A model generated the notes under the pieces. It ran no database searches. It was not told the DNA's origin and saw only the letters and a list, made by a program, of their open reading frames with translations. Shown here one piece after another: positions 1 through 8,346 of a DNA stretch of 64,000 bases. The stretch lies in assembly GCF_045310675.1 (NCBI RefSeq), contig NZ_JBJHZZ010000003.1:62001-126000 (forward strand), read 5' to 3'. Position 1 is the stretch's first letter; every line of letters begins with the position of its first letter. The DNA is from Clostridium_AT stratigraminis (lineage in GTDB: Bacteria > Bacillota > Clostridia > Clostridiales > Clostridiaceae). Both the position numbers and the translations under genes were made by a program.

Positions 1-181
1 ATTTATATTTTCCTTCACTAGACAAAACTTTTATGAGCTTTAATTCCTTAATATCCCTAGAAACTGTAGCCTGAGTTACATCCATTCCAATGTTTTTCAA
101 TTCTTCAGCAAGTTCTTCTTGTGTCTCAATGTCTTTAATATTGATGATCTCTAATATCTTTGCATGCCGTGCAACCTTCAT
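1..181 (-). CDS. argR: Arginine repressor ArgR, N-terminal part (cut by window edge)
   Basis: The first 60 codons of a transcriptional repressor that senses arginine and controls arginine biosynthesis and catabolism. Translating leftward from the ATG at 181-179 gives MKVARHAKILEII followed by a winged helix-turn-helix ending in TQATVSRDIKELKLIK, the DNA-recognition helix signature of ArgR/AhrC. The C-terminal arginine-binding and hexamerisation domain lies outside the window. The ATG overlaps the last base of the nadK stop codon (TAATG), so it is translationally coupled to nadK. The order dxs-tlyA-nadK-argR is common in clostridia and is usually followed by recN, which cannot be seen here. 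Confidence 0.93.
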   Translation of the reverse strand, partial: MKVARHAKILEIINIKDIETQEELAEELKNIGMDVTQATVSRDIKELKLIKVLSSEGKYK

Positions 182-1032
182 TAATTACCACCCTCACACT
201 CTTTTGTTCTTAGAGTAATTTTTCTTCTTAATATATCAAAGTAATCATAACCGTCTAGCTTAATCAAGCTGCATTTTAATGGAGACATAGTCACTTCTAT
301 TTTGTCATTATTTTTAAGCTCATAGGATTGCTGCCCATCTACAGTTAGAAAAACACTTTCAAATTTTCTCTTAATTGCTACATTTATTTTACTGCTGCCA
401 TCTACAACCAATGTTCTCACTCCAAGAGAATGTGGACAAATTGGTGTGATAGACATTAGCTTTAAGGTAGGATACATTATAGGTCCTCCAGCAGACAATG
501 AATACGCTGTTGAGCCTGTTGGTGTTGAAATAATCACTCCATCTGCAGTAAATGATGCATAATACTTGTCATCTATATAAATTTCGTATTTAGCCATTCT
601 AGCTAATGTTCCTTTAGCCACTACTATGTCGTTTAAACCTATATAGTTTTTAACATCATTCTCCTTTTCAATTTTGCAGTTTAATATAATCCTATCTTCA
701 ATTTTAAACTTTTTTTCTTTTATATTTATGATTGCCATAGCAAAATCTGTACTAACTACCTCAGTTAAAAAGCCCAAATTCCCTATGTTTACCCCTAGAA
801 TAGGAATATTGTACTTTGCAACTTCCCGGGCAGTGCCTAAAAGAGTCCCATCTCCGCCAACAGAAATAATAAAGTCAAGAAAGGTATCTTTAATACTATG
901 TAAATCCTGACTGTCCTTAAATATAGTGATTTTGGAATCTGGAATTATATTTTCAATAGTATTTGTAATGAAACTTAATATATCTCCATTAATATCTTTT
1001 TCAGTATTAATATTTATACCAATATTTTTCAT
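181..1032 (-). CDS. nadK: NAD kinase
   Basis: Cytosolic enzyme that phosphorylates NAD to NADP using ATP or polyphosphate. The 283-residue product has the family signature GGDGT at residues 59-63, whose Asp is the catalytic base, and the NAD-binding segment TPTGSTAYSLSAGGP near residues 170-185. The length is normal for the bacterial family. It lies between tlyA, 19 bases upstream, and argR, which it overlaps by one base, so it is probably in the middle of one transcript. It is also listed as PpnK. No unusual residues were seen. Confidence 0.96.
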   Translation of the reverse strand: MKNIGININTEKDINGDILSFITNTIENIIPDSKITIFKDSQDLHSIKDTFLDFIISVGGDGTLLGTAREVAKYNIPILGVNIGNLGFLTEVVSTDFAMAIINIKEKKFKIEDRIILNCKIEKENDVKNYIGLNDIVVAKGTLARMAKYEIYIDDKYYASFTADGVIISTPTGSTAYSLSAGGPIMYPTLKLMSITPICPHSLGVRTLVVDGSSKINVAIKRKFESVFLTVDGQQSYELKNNDKIEVTMSPLKCSLIKLDGYDYFDILRRKITLRTKECEGGN

Positions 1033-1051
1033 AATTCCTCCAGCGTAATAA

Positions 1052-1864
1052 TTAAGTTAATTTACCGTGGGCCATTTCTACTATTTTGTCTATGTTCTTT
1101 AAATCAAAGGTACAGTTTAAGCTCATATCCTTGGAAAAAAATACTAAATATTCAATATTTCCTTCTGGTCCCCTTATAGGTGAAAAATCTAAATTCAAAA
1201 TATTAAGCTTTTGTTCAATTATAAAATTAATTATTCCATATATTACTTCTTTATGAGTTAATGGATCTTTTACTACACCCTTCTTACCAACCTTATCCCT
1301 TCCAGCTTCAAACTGTGGTTTTATAAGTGCAACTACTTTTCCTTCATTTTTAAGCAAATTTACCACAGGTGGAATAACTTTTTTTAATGAAATAAAAGAT
1401 ACATCTATACTTGCAAAGTCACCATATTCACCTATTTGTTCGTAAGTTACATATCTCACATTTGTCCTTTCAAGGCAAAGAACTCTTGGATCTGTTCTTA
1501 GTTTCCAGGCAAACTGACCGTATCCAACATCTATAGCGATAACCTTTTGTGCTCCATTTTGGAGCATACAATCAGTGAATCCCCCAGTAGAAGCACCAAT
1601 ATCAAAACAAGTTAATGCATTTAGGTTAAGATCAAAGTTTTTTATAGCTTTTTCTAATTTAAGACCACCTCTACTGACATATGGCATAACCTCTCCTTTT
1701 ATTTCTATTGAAGAAGAAGTGGGTACCTTTTCACCTGCTTTATCAACTCTTTGACCATCTATAAAAATTTGACCAGCCATTATGCTTGCCCTTGCTTTTT
1801 CTCTAGATGGAAACATTCCATTATTAACTAAAAGTATATCTAATCTTTCTTTTGTCTGCGACAT
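1052..1864 (-). CDS. tlyA: TlyA-family S4/FtsJ rRNA 2'-O-methyltransferase (hemolysin-like)
   Basis: A 270-residue protein with an N-terminal S4 RNA-binding domain (about residues 5-65, starting KERLDILLVNNG) joined to a Rossmann-type SAM methyltransferase whose motif I is DIGASTGGFTDC at 88-99, followed by DVGYGQ and a motif-IV-like DVSFIS. Characterised TlyA proteins 2'-O-methylate cytidines in 16S and 23S rRNA and affect capreomycin sensitivity. The older hemolysin label comes from the same family. It sits 15 bases after dxs and before nadK. The exact target nucleotide cannot be inferred here. Confidence 0.9.
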   Translation of the reverse strand: MSQTKERLDILLVNNGMFPSREKARASIMAGQIFIDGQRVDKAGEKVPTSSSIEIKGEVMPYVSRGGLKLEKAIKNFDLNLNALTCFDIGASTGGFTDCMLQNGAQKVIAIDVGYGQFAWKLRTDPRVLCLERTNVRYVTYEQIGEYGDFASIDVSFISLKKVIPPVVNLLKNEGKVVALIKPQFEAGRDKVGKKGVVKDPLTHKEVIYGIINFIIEQKLNILNLDFSPIRGPEGNIEYLVFFSKDMSLNCTFDLKNIDKIVEMAHGKLT

Positions 1865-1879
1865 AGTGACCTCTCTAAA

Positions 1880-3769
1880 CTATAATAATTTAATAATGCT
1901 GTTTGTTATTCCTGATGGGTCTAATCCATATAATTTATAAAGTATATCTACATTGCCATGGGTAATAAATTCATCTTTAAAAGCAAGATTTATCACTTTA
2001 GTATTTTTATTTAAGGTTGATATATACTGAAGTACATAAGATCCAAGTCCACCATTAATAACATTGTCCTCTATTGTAACTATTGAGTAATCATCTTTTA
2101 CTAAATCTGAAATTAAAGCTTTATCAATAGGCTTTATAAAACATGCGTTAATTATTTTTAAATCAATTGGATATTGCAACAATTTTTCTTTTGCTAGTAA
2201 AACCTGTTGAACCATTTTTCCTGCTGCTACAACTGCAATCTTTTTATATTGGTTATTTTTTTCTTTAATATCACTATTAAAGAGAATTTCCCATTTGCCT
2301 AATTTAATTTCTTTTAAGCTAACTAAATTTAATTCCCTATGGTCTCCACCTCTAGGATACCTTACTGCTACAGGAAAGTTCTGATTAACAGCCCACTTAA
2401 GCATAGTATTTAACTCAGCTGTACATTTAGGAGTAATTATTGTCATATTAGGCATTGTTGAAAGGTAAGATAAATCAAATACACCTTGATGGGTTTCTCC
2501 ATCCTCACCAACAATTCCAGCTCTGTCTATTGCAAACACTACAGGTAACTTTTGTATACAAATATCATGCAGCAGCTGATCATAAGCTCTTTGCAGAAAG
2601 GTAGAATAAACTGCAAATACAGGTTTTAGTCCTTCACTTGCCATACCTGCAGCAAGGGTTACTGCATGCTGCTCTGCAATTCCTACATCAAAAAATCTAT
2701 TTGGAAACTTTTCAGAAAAACTTGCAAGCCCAGTTCCATCCCTCATGGCAGCTGTTATTGCAACTACATTTTCCTTTTCCTTAGCAATTTCAATTAAAGT
2801 TCTTCCAAAAGAACCTGAATAGGTTTCACAGGAAGTTGAAGCAGTCTCACCACTATCACAATCAAATGGTCCTATGCCGTGAAACTTTCCAGGATTTTGC
2901 TCCGCATATTCATATCCTTTGCCCTTTTGCGTTACAACATGTATAATAACTGGCTCTTTAATGCTTTTAGCCATGTTCATTACCTTTGTTAGATCCTTTA
3001 AATTATGACCATCTATAGGTCCTAAGTATTTTAATCCCATATCTTCAAAAAGCATACTTGGAACTATTACCTGCTTAATACCATCCTTTATTTTCTCTAT
3101 AGAATTAGCCATGCCTTTTCCTATGGATGGAATTTTTCTAAGAGTTGTATCTAAATCCTGTGCAAATTTATTATACTTAGGATCAGCTCTTAATTTGCTT
3201 AAATATGTTGAAAGACCTCCTACATTTTTACCTATGGACATTTCGTTATCATTTAAAATAATAATCATTTTACTTTTCTTATAGCCCACATCGTTTAATG
3301 CCTCAAATGCCATTCCTCCAGTAAGAGCTCCATCCCCAATAACTGCAACTACTTCATGATGCTTATTATTTAAATCACGTGCTCTAGCCATTCCTAAGGC
3401 TGCAGATAAGGAAGTACTGCTGTGACCTGTTTCAAACATATCATATTTACTTTCTTCTCTTTTAGGAAAACCGCTAATACCATTAAAATTTCTTAAGCTG
3501 TCAAATTTATCTTTTCTGCCCGTTAAAATTTTATGGATATATGCCTGATGTCCTACATCCCAAATTAATTTATCAGAATTAAAATCAAATGTATAATATA
3601 AACTAAGTGTTAATTCAACTACTCCAAGATTTGATGCAAGATGTCCTCCTGTTTTAGAGACCTTATCTATCAAAAAACTTCTTATTTCATCTGCAAAACC
3701 TTCTAATTCTGCAAAGGCCATTTTTTTAATATCTGCTATATTTTCATATTTATCTAAAATTTTATACAT
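1880..3769 (-). CDS. dxs: 1-deoxy-D-xylulose-5-phosphate synthase
   Basis: Thiamine-diphosphate enzyme that condenses pyruvate and glyceraldehyde 3-phosphate, the first step of the MEP isoprenoid pathway. The 629 residues show GGHLASNLG (41-49), the ThDP motif beginning GDG at 145-147 and ending in Asn 173, and the transketolase-like DVGIAEQHAV segment that holds the catalytic glutamate (near residue 367). A good AAGGAAA ribosome site precedes the ATG. It follows ispA, so the start of the pathway and the prenyl chain builder are in the same cluster, although a weak terminator lies between them. Confidence 0.97.
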   Translation of the reverse strand: MYKILDKYENIADIKKMAFAELEGFADEIRSFLIDKVSKTGGHLASNLGVVELTLSLYYTFDFNSDKLIWDVGHQAYIHKILTGRKDKFDSLRNFNGISGFPKREESKYDMFETGHSSTSLSAALGMARARDLNNKHHEVVAVIGDGALTGGMAFEALNDVGYKKSKMIIILNDNEMSIGKNVGGLSTYLSKLRADPKYNKFAQDLDTTLRKIPSIGKGMANSIEKIKDGIKQVIVPSMLFEDMGLKYLGPIDGHNLKDLTKVMNMAKSIKEPVIIHVVTQKGKGYEYAEQNPGKFHGIGPFDCDSGETASTSCETYSGSFGRTLIEIAKEKENVVAITAAMRDGTGLASFSEKFPNRFFDVGIAEQHAVTLAAGMASEGLKPVFAVYSTFLQRAYDQLLHDICIQKLPVVFAIDRAGIVGEDGETHQGVFDLSYLSTMPNMTIITPKCTAELNTMLKWAVNQNFPVAVRYPRGGDHRELNLVSLKEIKLGKWEILFNSDIKEKNNQYKKIAVVAAGKMVQQVLLAKEKLLQYPIDLKIINACFIKPIDKALISDLVKDDYSIVTIEDNVINGGLGSYVLQYISTLNKNTKVINLAFKDEFITHGNVDILYKLYGLDPSGITNSIIKLL

Positions 3770-3846
3770 AACATTTTCCTTTTTTTAAATTATTTTATAT
3801 TCCATTGTACATCTGTATTTAATACAAGATTTATTATTTGCAAAAT

Positions 3847-3880
3847 AAATAAAAGCTACTAATGCTTTTATAGTAGCCTT
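3847..3880 (-). terminator. Probable intrinsic terminator after ispA
   Basis: Read on the minus strand, GGCTACT pairs with AGTAGC (arms 3872-3877 and 3855-3860) around an 11-base loop, followed by TTTTATTTATTTT. The stem is only six pairs, so it is weak. It may reduce rather than stop transcription from ispA into dxs. Confidence 0.5.
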
Positions 3881-3936
3881 ATTATGGTATATTATATCAC
3901 AATAAATTGATATTTTCAAAATATGCATAATTATAA

Positions 3937-4806
3937 TTAAAATTCTCTTCTAAGAAGATAAATAGATAAATCTTTTAAATCTTTAGTATCATATGGAATA
4001 TTGTCTAATAATTTCAAACATTCTTCTGTAAGGGAGCTGCACATCTTCTTACATTCATTTAGGCCAAAGGTTGTTATAAAATTTGTCTTATTATTTTCTT
4101 CATCACTATGTATGCTTTTGCCTAATAACCTTTCATCTCCTATTACATTAAGTATATCATCCTTAATTTGAAATGCTAATCCTAATTTTTCTCCAAACTT
4201 ATTTAGAGATTCTAATTCAACTGCATTAGCATTTCCCAGTAATGCACCAGCTAATATTGAAGCCTTAATAAGAGCTCCAGTTTTTTTGCTGTGCATATAT
4301 AGAAGTTCTTCATAAGAGATTTTTCTACCTTCACTTAAAATATCAACCACTTGACCGCCAATCATACCCTCTGCTCCAGCAGCCATTGAGATTAAACTGC
4401 AGGCTTTAAGTGCCTTATGGTCCTTTCCAAGGCAAAATTTAAACATTAAATTCATTGCTTCATTTAAAAGGGCGTCTCCAGAAAGTACTGCAATAGCCTC
4501 CCCGAAGATTTTGTGATTTGTAGGTTTACCTCTTCTTAAATCGTCATTATCCATACAAGGAAGATCGTCATGTATTAATGAGTAGGTATGTATCATCTCA
4601 ATTGCAGCCGCTACAGGCATAATATCACTATAGTTACCTTTAAACATATTATATGTTAGTATAAAGAGCAGAGGCCTTATTCTTTTTCCTCCAATACTTA
4701 CACTATAGTGCATTGCCTCATATATTTTTTTATTATAGTCCTCACTAGAAGCTAGGCATCCTTCAATATAAGTTTCTATTTCATTTTTCAAAGCATTAGT
4801 TTCCAT
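3937..4806 (-). CDS. ispA: Farnesyl/geranyl diphosphate synthase (short-chain polyprenyl synthase)
   Basis: Prenyltransferase that extends DMAPP with IPP to make farnesyl diphosphate, the precursor of undecaprenyl carrier lipid and quinones. The 289 residues have GGKRIRP (39-45), the first aspartate-rich motif DDLPCMD (80-86) and QIKDDILN, where the second motif reads DDILN (216-220) instead of the usual DDxxD. The last Asp is replaced by Asn; the first two Mg-binding Asp are kept, so activity is still expected. The start is two bases after the xseB stop, with a GAGGAG site inside xseB, indicating coupling. Confidence 0.94.
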   Translation of the reverse strand: METNALKNEIETYIEGCLASSEDYNKKIYEAMHYSVSIGGKRIRPLLFILTYNMFKGNYSDIMPVAAAIEMIHTYSLIHDDLPCMDNDDLRRGKPTNHKIFGEAIAVLSGDALLNEAMNLMFKFCLGKDHKALKACSLISMAAGAEGMIGGQVVDILSEGRKISYEELLYMHSKKTGALIKASILAGALLGNANAVELESLNKFGEKLGLAFQIKDDILNVIGDERLLGKSIHSDEENNKTNFITTFGLNECKKMCSSLTEECLKLLDNIPYDTKDLKDLSIYLLRREF

Positions 4807-4808
4807 AG

Positions 4809-5030
4809 TTACTCCTCATTTAGTGTAAAAATTTCTTCTTTGCCTTCTATAAGTATTTTAACCTTGCCTTCTGCTTCATTTAAGCTTTTATATAGTTTAT
4901 TACATAGATTAATGCCTTCTTCATAATATTTCATGGACTGCTCTAAAGTAAGCTGTTCACTATCCATAGTATTAGAGACTTCTTCAAGTCTTTTCATCAT
5001 TGTTTCAAAACTTTCATTTTTCTTAGGCAT
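4809..5030 (-). CDS. xseB: Exodeoxyribonuclease VII small subunit
   Basis: A 73-residue helical protein starting MPKKNESFETMMKRLEEV, the XseB fold that binds in several copies to each XseA chain to form exonuclease VII, which degrades single-stranded DNA to short oligonucleotides. The ATG at 5030 is chosen because GGAGGG lies five bases upstream. An in-frame GTG at 5042 would place that ribosome site inside the coding region. It is 13 bases after the xseA stop and directly before ispA. Confidence 0.93.
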   Translation of the reverse strand: MPKKNESFETMMKRLEEVSNTMDSEQLTLEQSMKYYEEGINLCNKLYKSLNEAEGKVKILIEGKEEIFTLNEE

Positions 5031-5043
5031 ATTTCCCTCCACA

Positions 5044-6255
5044 TTAAATATCCTTATCTGAAAAGCACTGAATTCGTGCTAAGGTGATTCCGTCTTTTAG
5101 ACTTATTTTCACTTTTTCCTTTGTTTTTAATACCGATAATTCACTTACAATATTGCCATCTAAGTCTTCAATTAAAGAATAACCTTTGTCAAGGACTTTA
5201 AGCGGATTATGAGCATTTAATATAGCATTTATTTTACTTAATTGTTCTTTGTCAGTTTGAAGTATTGCTTTTATATTATGATTTAATTTATCTTTAAACC
5301 TATCTATTTGATTATATTGATTAATAATATAGTTCATAGGATTGGTTAATTCTAAAGTCTTGTTTAAGCCATCAACTTTATTACCTAAAAATGTAAGATA
5401 AGAATTAATTGAGGATGATACTTTATTTTTATAACTATTTAAAAGAATTTCTATCTCCTTTGCACTAGGTATAGCTAATTCTGCAGCAGCTGATGGTGTA
5501 GAAGCTCTTTTATCAGAAACAAAGTCGGCTATAGTAAAATCAGTTTCATGTCCTATTCCTGAAATAGTAGGCTTCTTAGAATTATAAATTGAATACGCTA
5601 AATTTTCATTGTTAAAAGCCCAAAGTTCTTCAATGGAACCTCCGCCTCTAGCTAAAATTATAAGATCTAAATCCTCTATACTGTTAAAATAGTCAATACC
5701 CCTTATGATGTCCTCACTGGCATTAATCCCTTGTACTAAAGCAGGATAAAGCAGCATATCAATGGAAGAATTTCTTCTTCTTGAAACATTAATTATGTCT
5801 CTAATTGCTGCCCCTGTAGGTGATGTAATTACTCCAACCCTCTTTGGATACTTAGGTATAGCTTTTTTATGCTTAGCATCAAATAAACCTAATACCTCAA
5901 GTTTATTTTTTAATTCTTCATATTTAATGTATAGTTCTCCTAAACCAACTTGAGACATTTCCTCACAATAAAGCTGATAAGTACCATCCTTTTCATAAAC
6001 AGATACCCTTCCTTTAACAATAACAGCCTCACCATCTTTCGGCATAAATTTAAGCATACTGGCATGGCTTCTAAACATTATACAGTTTATTTTACTGCTT
6101 TCATCCTTTAAGGAAAAATATATATGTCCACTGGTATGGAGTTTAAAATTTGAAATTTCACCTTTGATATTTAAATTATGTAATATAAAATCAGAATCCA
6201 TGGTCTTTTTTATATAATTATTAAGTGCAGATACAGATAAGGTTTTAATAAACAT
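5044..6255 (-). CDS. xseA: Exodeoxyribonuclease VII large subunit
   Basis: Catalytic subunit of exonuclease VII. The N-terminal 100 residues form an OB fold (NLNIKGEISNFKLHTSGHIYFSLKDE), followed by the nuclease domain with GVITSPTGAAIRDI, the conserved RGGGSIEELWAFN and GIGHETDFTIADFVSDKRASTPSAAAE regions (quoted in part), then a long helical tail that binds XseB. I place the start at the ATG at 6255 (MFIKTLSVSALN), 403 residues, because GCGAGGC inside the 3' end of folD gives the right spacing. The start at 6279 would overlap folD by 35 bases. The chosen start overlaps it by 11. Confidence 0.95.
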   Translation of the reverse strand: MFIKTLSVSALNNYIKKTMDSDFILHNLNIKGEISNFKLHTSGHIYFSLKDESSKINCIMFRSHASMLKFMPKDGEAVIVKGRVSVYEKDGTYQLYCEEMSQVGLGELYIKYEELKNKLEVLGLFDAKHKKAIPKYPKRVGVITSPTGAAIRDIINVSRRRNSSIDMLLYPALVQGINASEDIIRGIDYFNSIEDLDLIILARGGGSIEELWAFNNENLAYSIYNSKKPTISGIGHETDFTIADFVSDKRASTPSAAAELAIPSAKEIEILLNSYKNKVSSSINSYLTFLGNKVDGLNKTLELTNPMNYIINQYNQIDRFKDKLNHNIKAILQTDKEQLSKINAILNAHNPLKVLDKGYSLIEDLDGNIVSELSVLKTKEKVKISLKDGITLARIQCFSDKDI

Positions 6256-7093
6256 TTTTCTTAGAAGCCTCGCAAGCATTTTTTATTAAAATAGTAGTAG
6301 TTAGTGCCCCAACACCACCAGGAACAGGTGTTAAATATACATCTTTTTCAATTATACTGTTAAATTGTACATCTCCTGTTATCTTTCCTTCTACCATACT
6401 GGTGCCAACATCAATTACAACTGCTCCAGCTTTTATATATTCTTCAGAAACGAAACCTGGTTTCCCTAATGCACAAACTAGGATATCTGCATTTTTACAT
6501 ATATCCTTAATATTTCTCGTCTTTGAATGGCATATGGTTACAGTAGCGTTTTCCTTTAACAAAAGCTGTGCAACTGGTTTTCCAACAATATTACTTCTAC
6601 CTATTACTACTGCATTCTTTCCTTCAATATTAAGTCCAGTACTTTTTATAAGATGAATTATACTTTGAGGCGTACATGGTACAAAACATTCATCACCCTT
6701 ATAAAACTTACCCATATTAATATCAGTAAGTCCATCTATGTCTTTTTTAAAGCTTATTTTTGAAGTAACTACTTTTTCATTAATATGCTTTGGCAGTGGT
6801 AACTGCAAAATTAGCCCATCTACATCCTTAGAATTGTTCAATTCTTCTATAACTTTTATTAATTCAGCTTCAGTCGTACTTTCTTCAAGCTCTATAAGTT
6901 TATATAGAACTCCTAATTGGTCGCATAACTTACGCTGATTATTACAATAAAATATGGACCCTCCGTCTTTTCCAACAAGTATAGCAGTTAAGCAAGGCAC
7001 CCTTTTATTTTCTTCCTTTTTCTTTAAAACAAAGCTTTTAATTTCCTCTTTAAGTTTTGCTGCCTCAGCTTTTCCATCAATTATTTTCCCCAT
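6245..7093 (-). CDS. folD: FolD: methylene-THF dehydrogenase/cyclohydrolase, catalytic Lys replaced by Gln
   Basis: Folate one-carbon enzyme of 282 residues that oxidises 5,10-methylene-THF with NADP and, in most bacteria, also hydrolyses methenyl-THF. Folate-site and nucleotide-site motifs are clear: VDGLILQLPLP, PCTPQSIIHL, GRSNIVGKP and TPVPGGVG near the C-terminus. The active-site YxxxK reads Y49-C-N-N-Q53, so the catalytic Lys is Gln, and the usual PGGVGPMT reads PGGVGALT. The lysine is needed for cyclohydrolase chemistry in studied FolDs, so this protein may be a dehydrogenase only. It lies 21 bases after nusB. Confidence 0.93.
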   Translation of the reverse strand: MGKIIDGKAEAAKLKEEIKSFVLKKKEENKRVPCLTAILVGKDGGSIFYCNNQRKLCDQLGVLYKLIELEESTTEAELIKVIEELNNSKDVDGLILQLPLPKHINEKVVTSKISFKKDIDGLTDINMGKFYKGDECFVPCTPQSIIHLIKSTGLNIEGKNAVVIGRSNIVGKPVAQLLLKENATVTICHSKTRNIKDICKNADILVCALGKPGFVSEEYIKAGAVVIDVGTSMVEGKITGDVQFNSIIEKDVYLTPVPGGVGALTTTILIKNACEASKKNVY

Positions 7094-7114
7094 GATATTT
7101 CCCCCTTGTATTCC

Positions 7115-7525
7115 TTAATTATTTGTTTCCTTATTTATATTATCGAGTACTCCATTGATAAATTGAAAAGACTTATCATCTGAGTATTTCTTTGCAAGTT
7201 CTATACCTTCGTTTACCGAAACCTTATTTGGAATATCAGCTTCATATATTATTTCATATGTACAAATTCTTAAAATTGCTAAATCAATCTTAGATAATCT
7301 GCTTATTTTCCAATTTACCAAGTATTTTTCAATTTTACTATCTATTGCTTCGCAATTTTCTTGTATACCTTTAAGGGTGTTTGTTATGTAAGCAAAATCA
7401 ATTTCTTTTAGGTCTTCTTCAGTGTTTTCCTTATAGCTATCTAAAATGTCATTAAAGTCTCCTTTGTTTATTGACATTTCAAACTGCAGCGCCATTGCAA
7501 TTTCCCTAGACCTTCTTCTGTTCAT
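7115..7525 (-). CDS. nusB: Transcription antitermination factor NusB
   Basis: A 136-residue all-helical RNA-binding protein that with NusE (S10) recognises boxA in rRNA leaders and supports processive transcription. It starts MNRRRSREIAMALQFEMS and contains NKVSVNEGIELAKKYSDDKSF..NGVLDNI, the typical C-terminal half of NusB. It is the first gene of the folD-xseAB-ispA-dxs-tlyA-nadK-argR run. Its leader holds two tandem family A hairpin elements that end in its AAGGAGGAAAT ribosome site. Confidence 0.96.
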   Translation of the reverse strand: MNRRRSREIAMALQFEMSINKGDFNDILDSYKENTEEDLKEIDFAYITNTLKGIQENCEAIDSKIEKYLVNWKISRLSKIDLAILRICTYEIIYEADIPNKVSVNEGIELAKKYSDDKSFQFINGVLDNINKETNN

Positions 7526-7532
7526 TTAATTT

Positions 7533-7623
7533 CCTCCTTCTGTCGGAACACTGAGTAGTTTAAGACTACTCGCTTCCGCTCGTAAAACTACTCGTTAAAG
7601 CCCATTTAGGGCTTTAACCTCCT
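7533..7623 (-). repeat. Family A two-hairpin leader element, copy 1 (before nusB)
   Basis: In mRNA sense: AGGAGG, then stem I GTTAAAGCCC / GGGCTTTAAC with loop TAAAT, then stem II GAGTAGTTT / AAACTACTC enclosing about 23 bases, then CAGTGTTCCGACAGA and the AAGGAGG used by nusB. The element is thus bounded at both ends by a Shine-Dalgarno sequence. It lies head to tail with copy 2. I do not recognise it as a named RNA family. Confidence 0.75.
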
Positions 7624-7686
7624 ATTGTCGGAACACTGAGTAATTTAAGATTACTCGCAAAAGCCCATATAGGGCCTTAACCTCTT
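7624..7686 (-). repeat. Family A two-hairpin leader element, copy 2 (tandem, before nusB)
   Basis: Shorter tandem copy. Stem I is GTTAAGGCCC / GGGCTTTTGC around TATAT, with one mismatch and two wobbles. Stem II is GAGTAAT / ATTACTC around CTTAA. The rest of stem II's long internal segment is missing, as if deleted between direct repeats of GAGTAAT. It ends CAGTGTTCCGACAAT followed by the AGGAGG that begins copy 1. The remaining sequence from 7687 to 7800 is AT-rich with no gene that I can support. Confidence 0.7.
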
Positions 7687-7784
7687 AAAACTGCTATAAT
7701 AATACCAATTAAATATATTATTCTATATTTGAATTATTATCAAGTTAAATATTATTATACAATTATATAAGTCAACCTTCAATT

Positions 7785-7867
7785 ATAATAAAAAATATAA
7801 TTAAAATGGCATCCATATTATTTATGACTTATTGATTCAATAAGTCATAAATAATATGGATGCCATT
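7785..7867 (-). terminator. Terminator of the Asp23 gene with a 30-bp perfect stem
   Basis: Arms 7805-7834 and 7838-7867 are perfect inverted repeats of 30 bases around a 3-base loop. On the minus strand the hairpin is followed by TTTTAATTATATTTTTT, so it should terminate the transcript ending at 7877. The outer arms (AATGGCATCCATAT and its complement) are the same as those of the ychF/lon terminator at 50646-50677, with a further 16 bases of inner stem per arm. Confidence 0.85.
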
Positions 7868-7876
7868 AGTAATTCA

Positions 7877-8269
7877 TTATTCCTCTACTTCTTCTTGTTT
7901 TTCATCAGGTTTTGGAATTAAAACATTTTGAACATGTATATTTACAGCAGATACTACAAGTCCTGTTAAAGCTTCAACAGTTTTCTTCACATTTTCTTGT
8001 ACTTGTTTACCTACTTCAGGTATTTTAAAACCATATTCAACAACAACATATAAATCTATAGCCGCGCTATTTTCTCCAACATTTACTTTAACACCCTTAG
8101 ATAAATTCTTTTTACCGGTTAATATTTGAGTTATTCCTCCTACAAGGTTTGCACTCATGCCAGCAATTCCTTTTATCTCAGCAGCAGCTAATCCAGCTAT
8201 AACTCCAACAACCTCATCGGATATTTTTACAATACCCATATTTATCTCGTCTTGAAAATTCTCTTCCAT
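7877..8269 (-). CDS. Asp23/Gls24 family envelope-stress protein
   Basis: A 130-residue cytoplasmic or membrane-peripheral protein with the Asp23 core (ISDEVVGVIAGLAAAEIKGIAGM, quoted in part, then KGVKVNVGENSAAIDLYVVVEYG and VSAVNIHVQNVLIPK). Family members are linked to cell-envelope stress in staphylococci and enterococci and often sit just upstream of nusB in clostridia. The start at 8269 (MEENFQDEINMG) follows AAGGGGGT. An upstream in-frame codon at 8296 has no such site. It is followed by a long terminator, so it does not obviously share a transcript with nusB. Confidence 0.9.
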   Translation of the reverse strand: MEENFQDEINMGIVKISDEVVGVIAGLAAAEIKGIAGMSANLVGGITQILTGKKNLSKGVKVNVGENSAAIDLYVVVEYGFKIPEVGKQVQENVKKTVEALTGLVVSAVNIHVQNVLIPKPDEKQEEVEE

Positions 8270-8346
8270 ATCGGTACCCCCTTGCTTAAAAAGCAATAGT
8301 TTTATCTTAGGTACATTATATCAAAAGTATATTAATTTTACAAATA

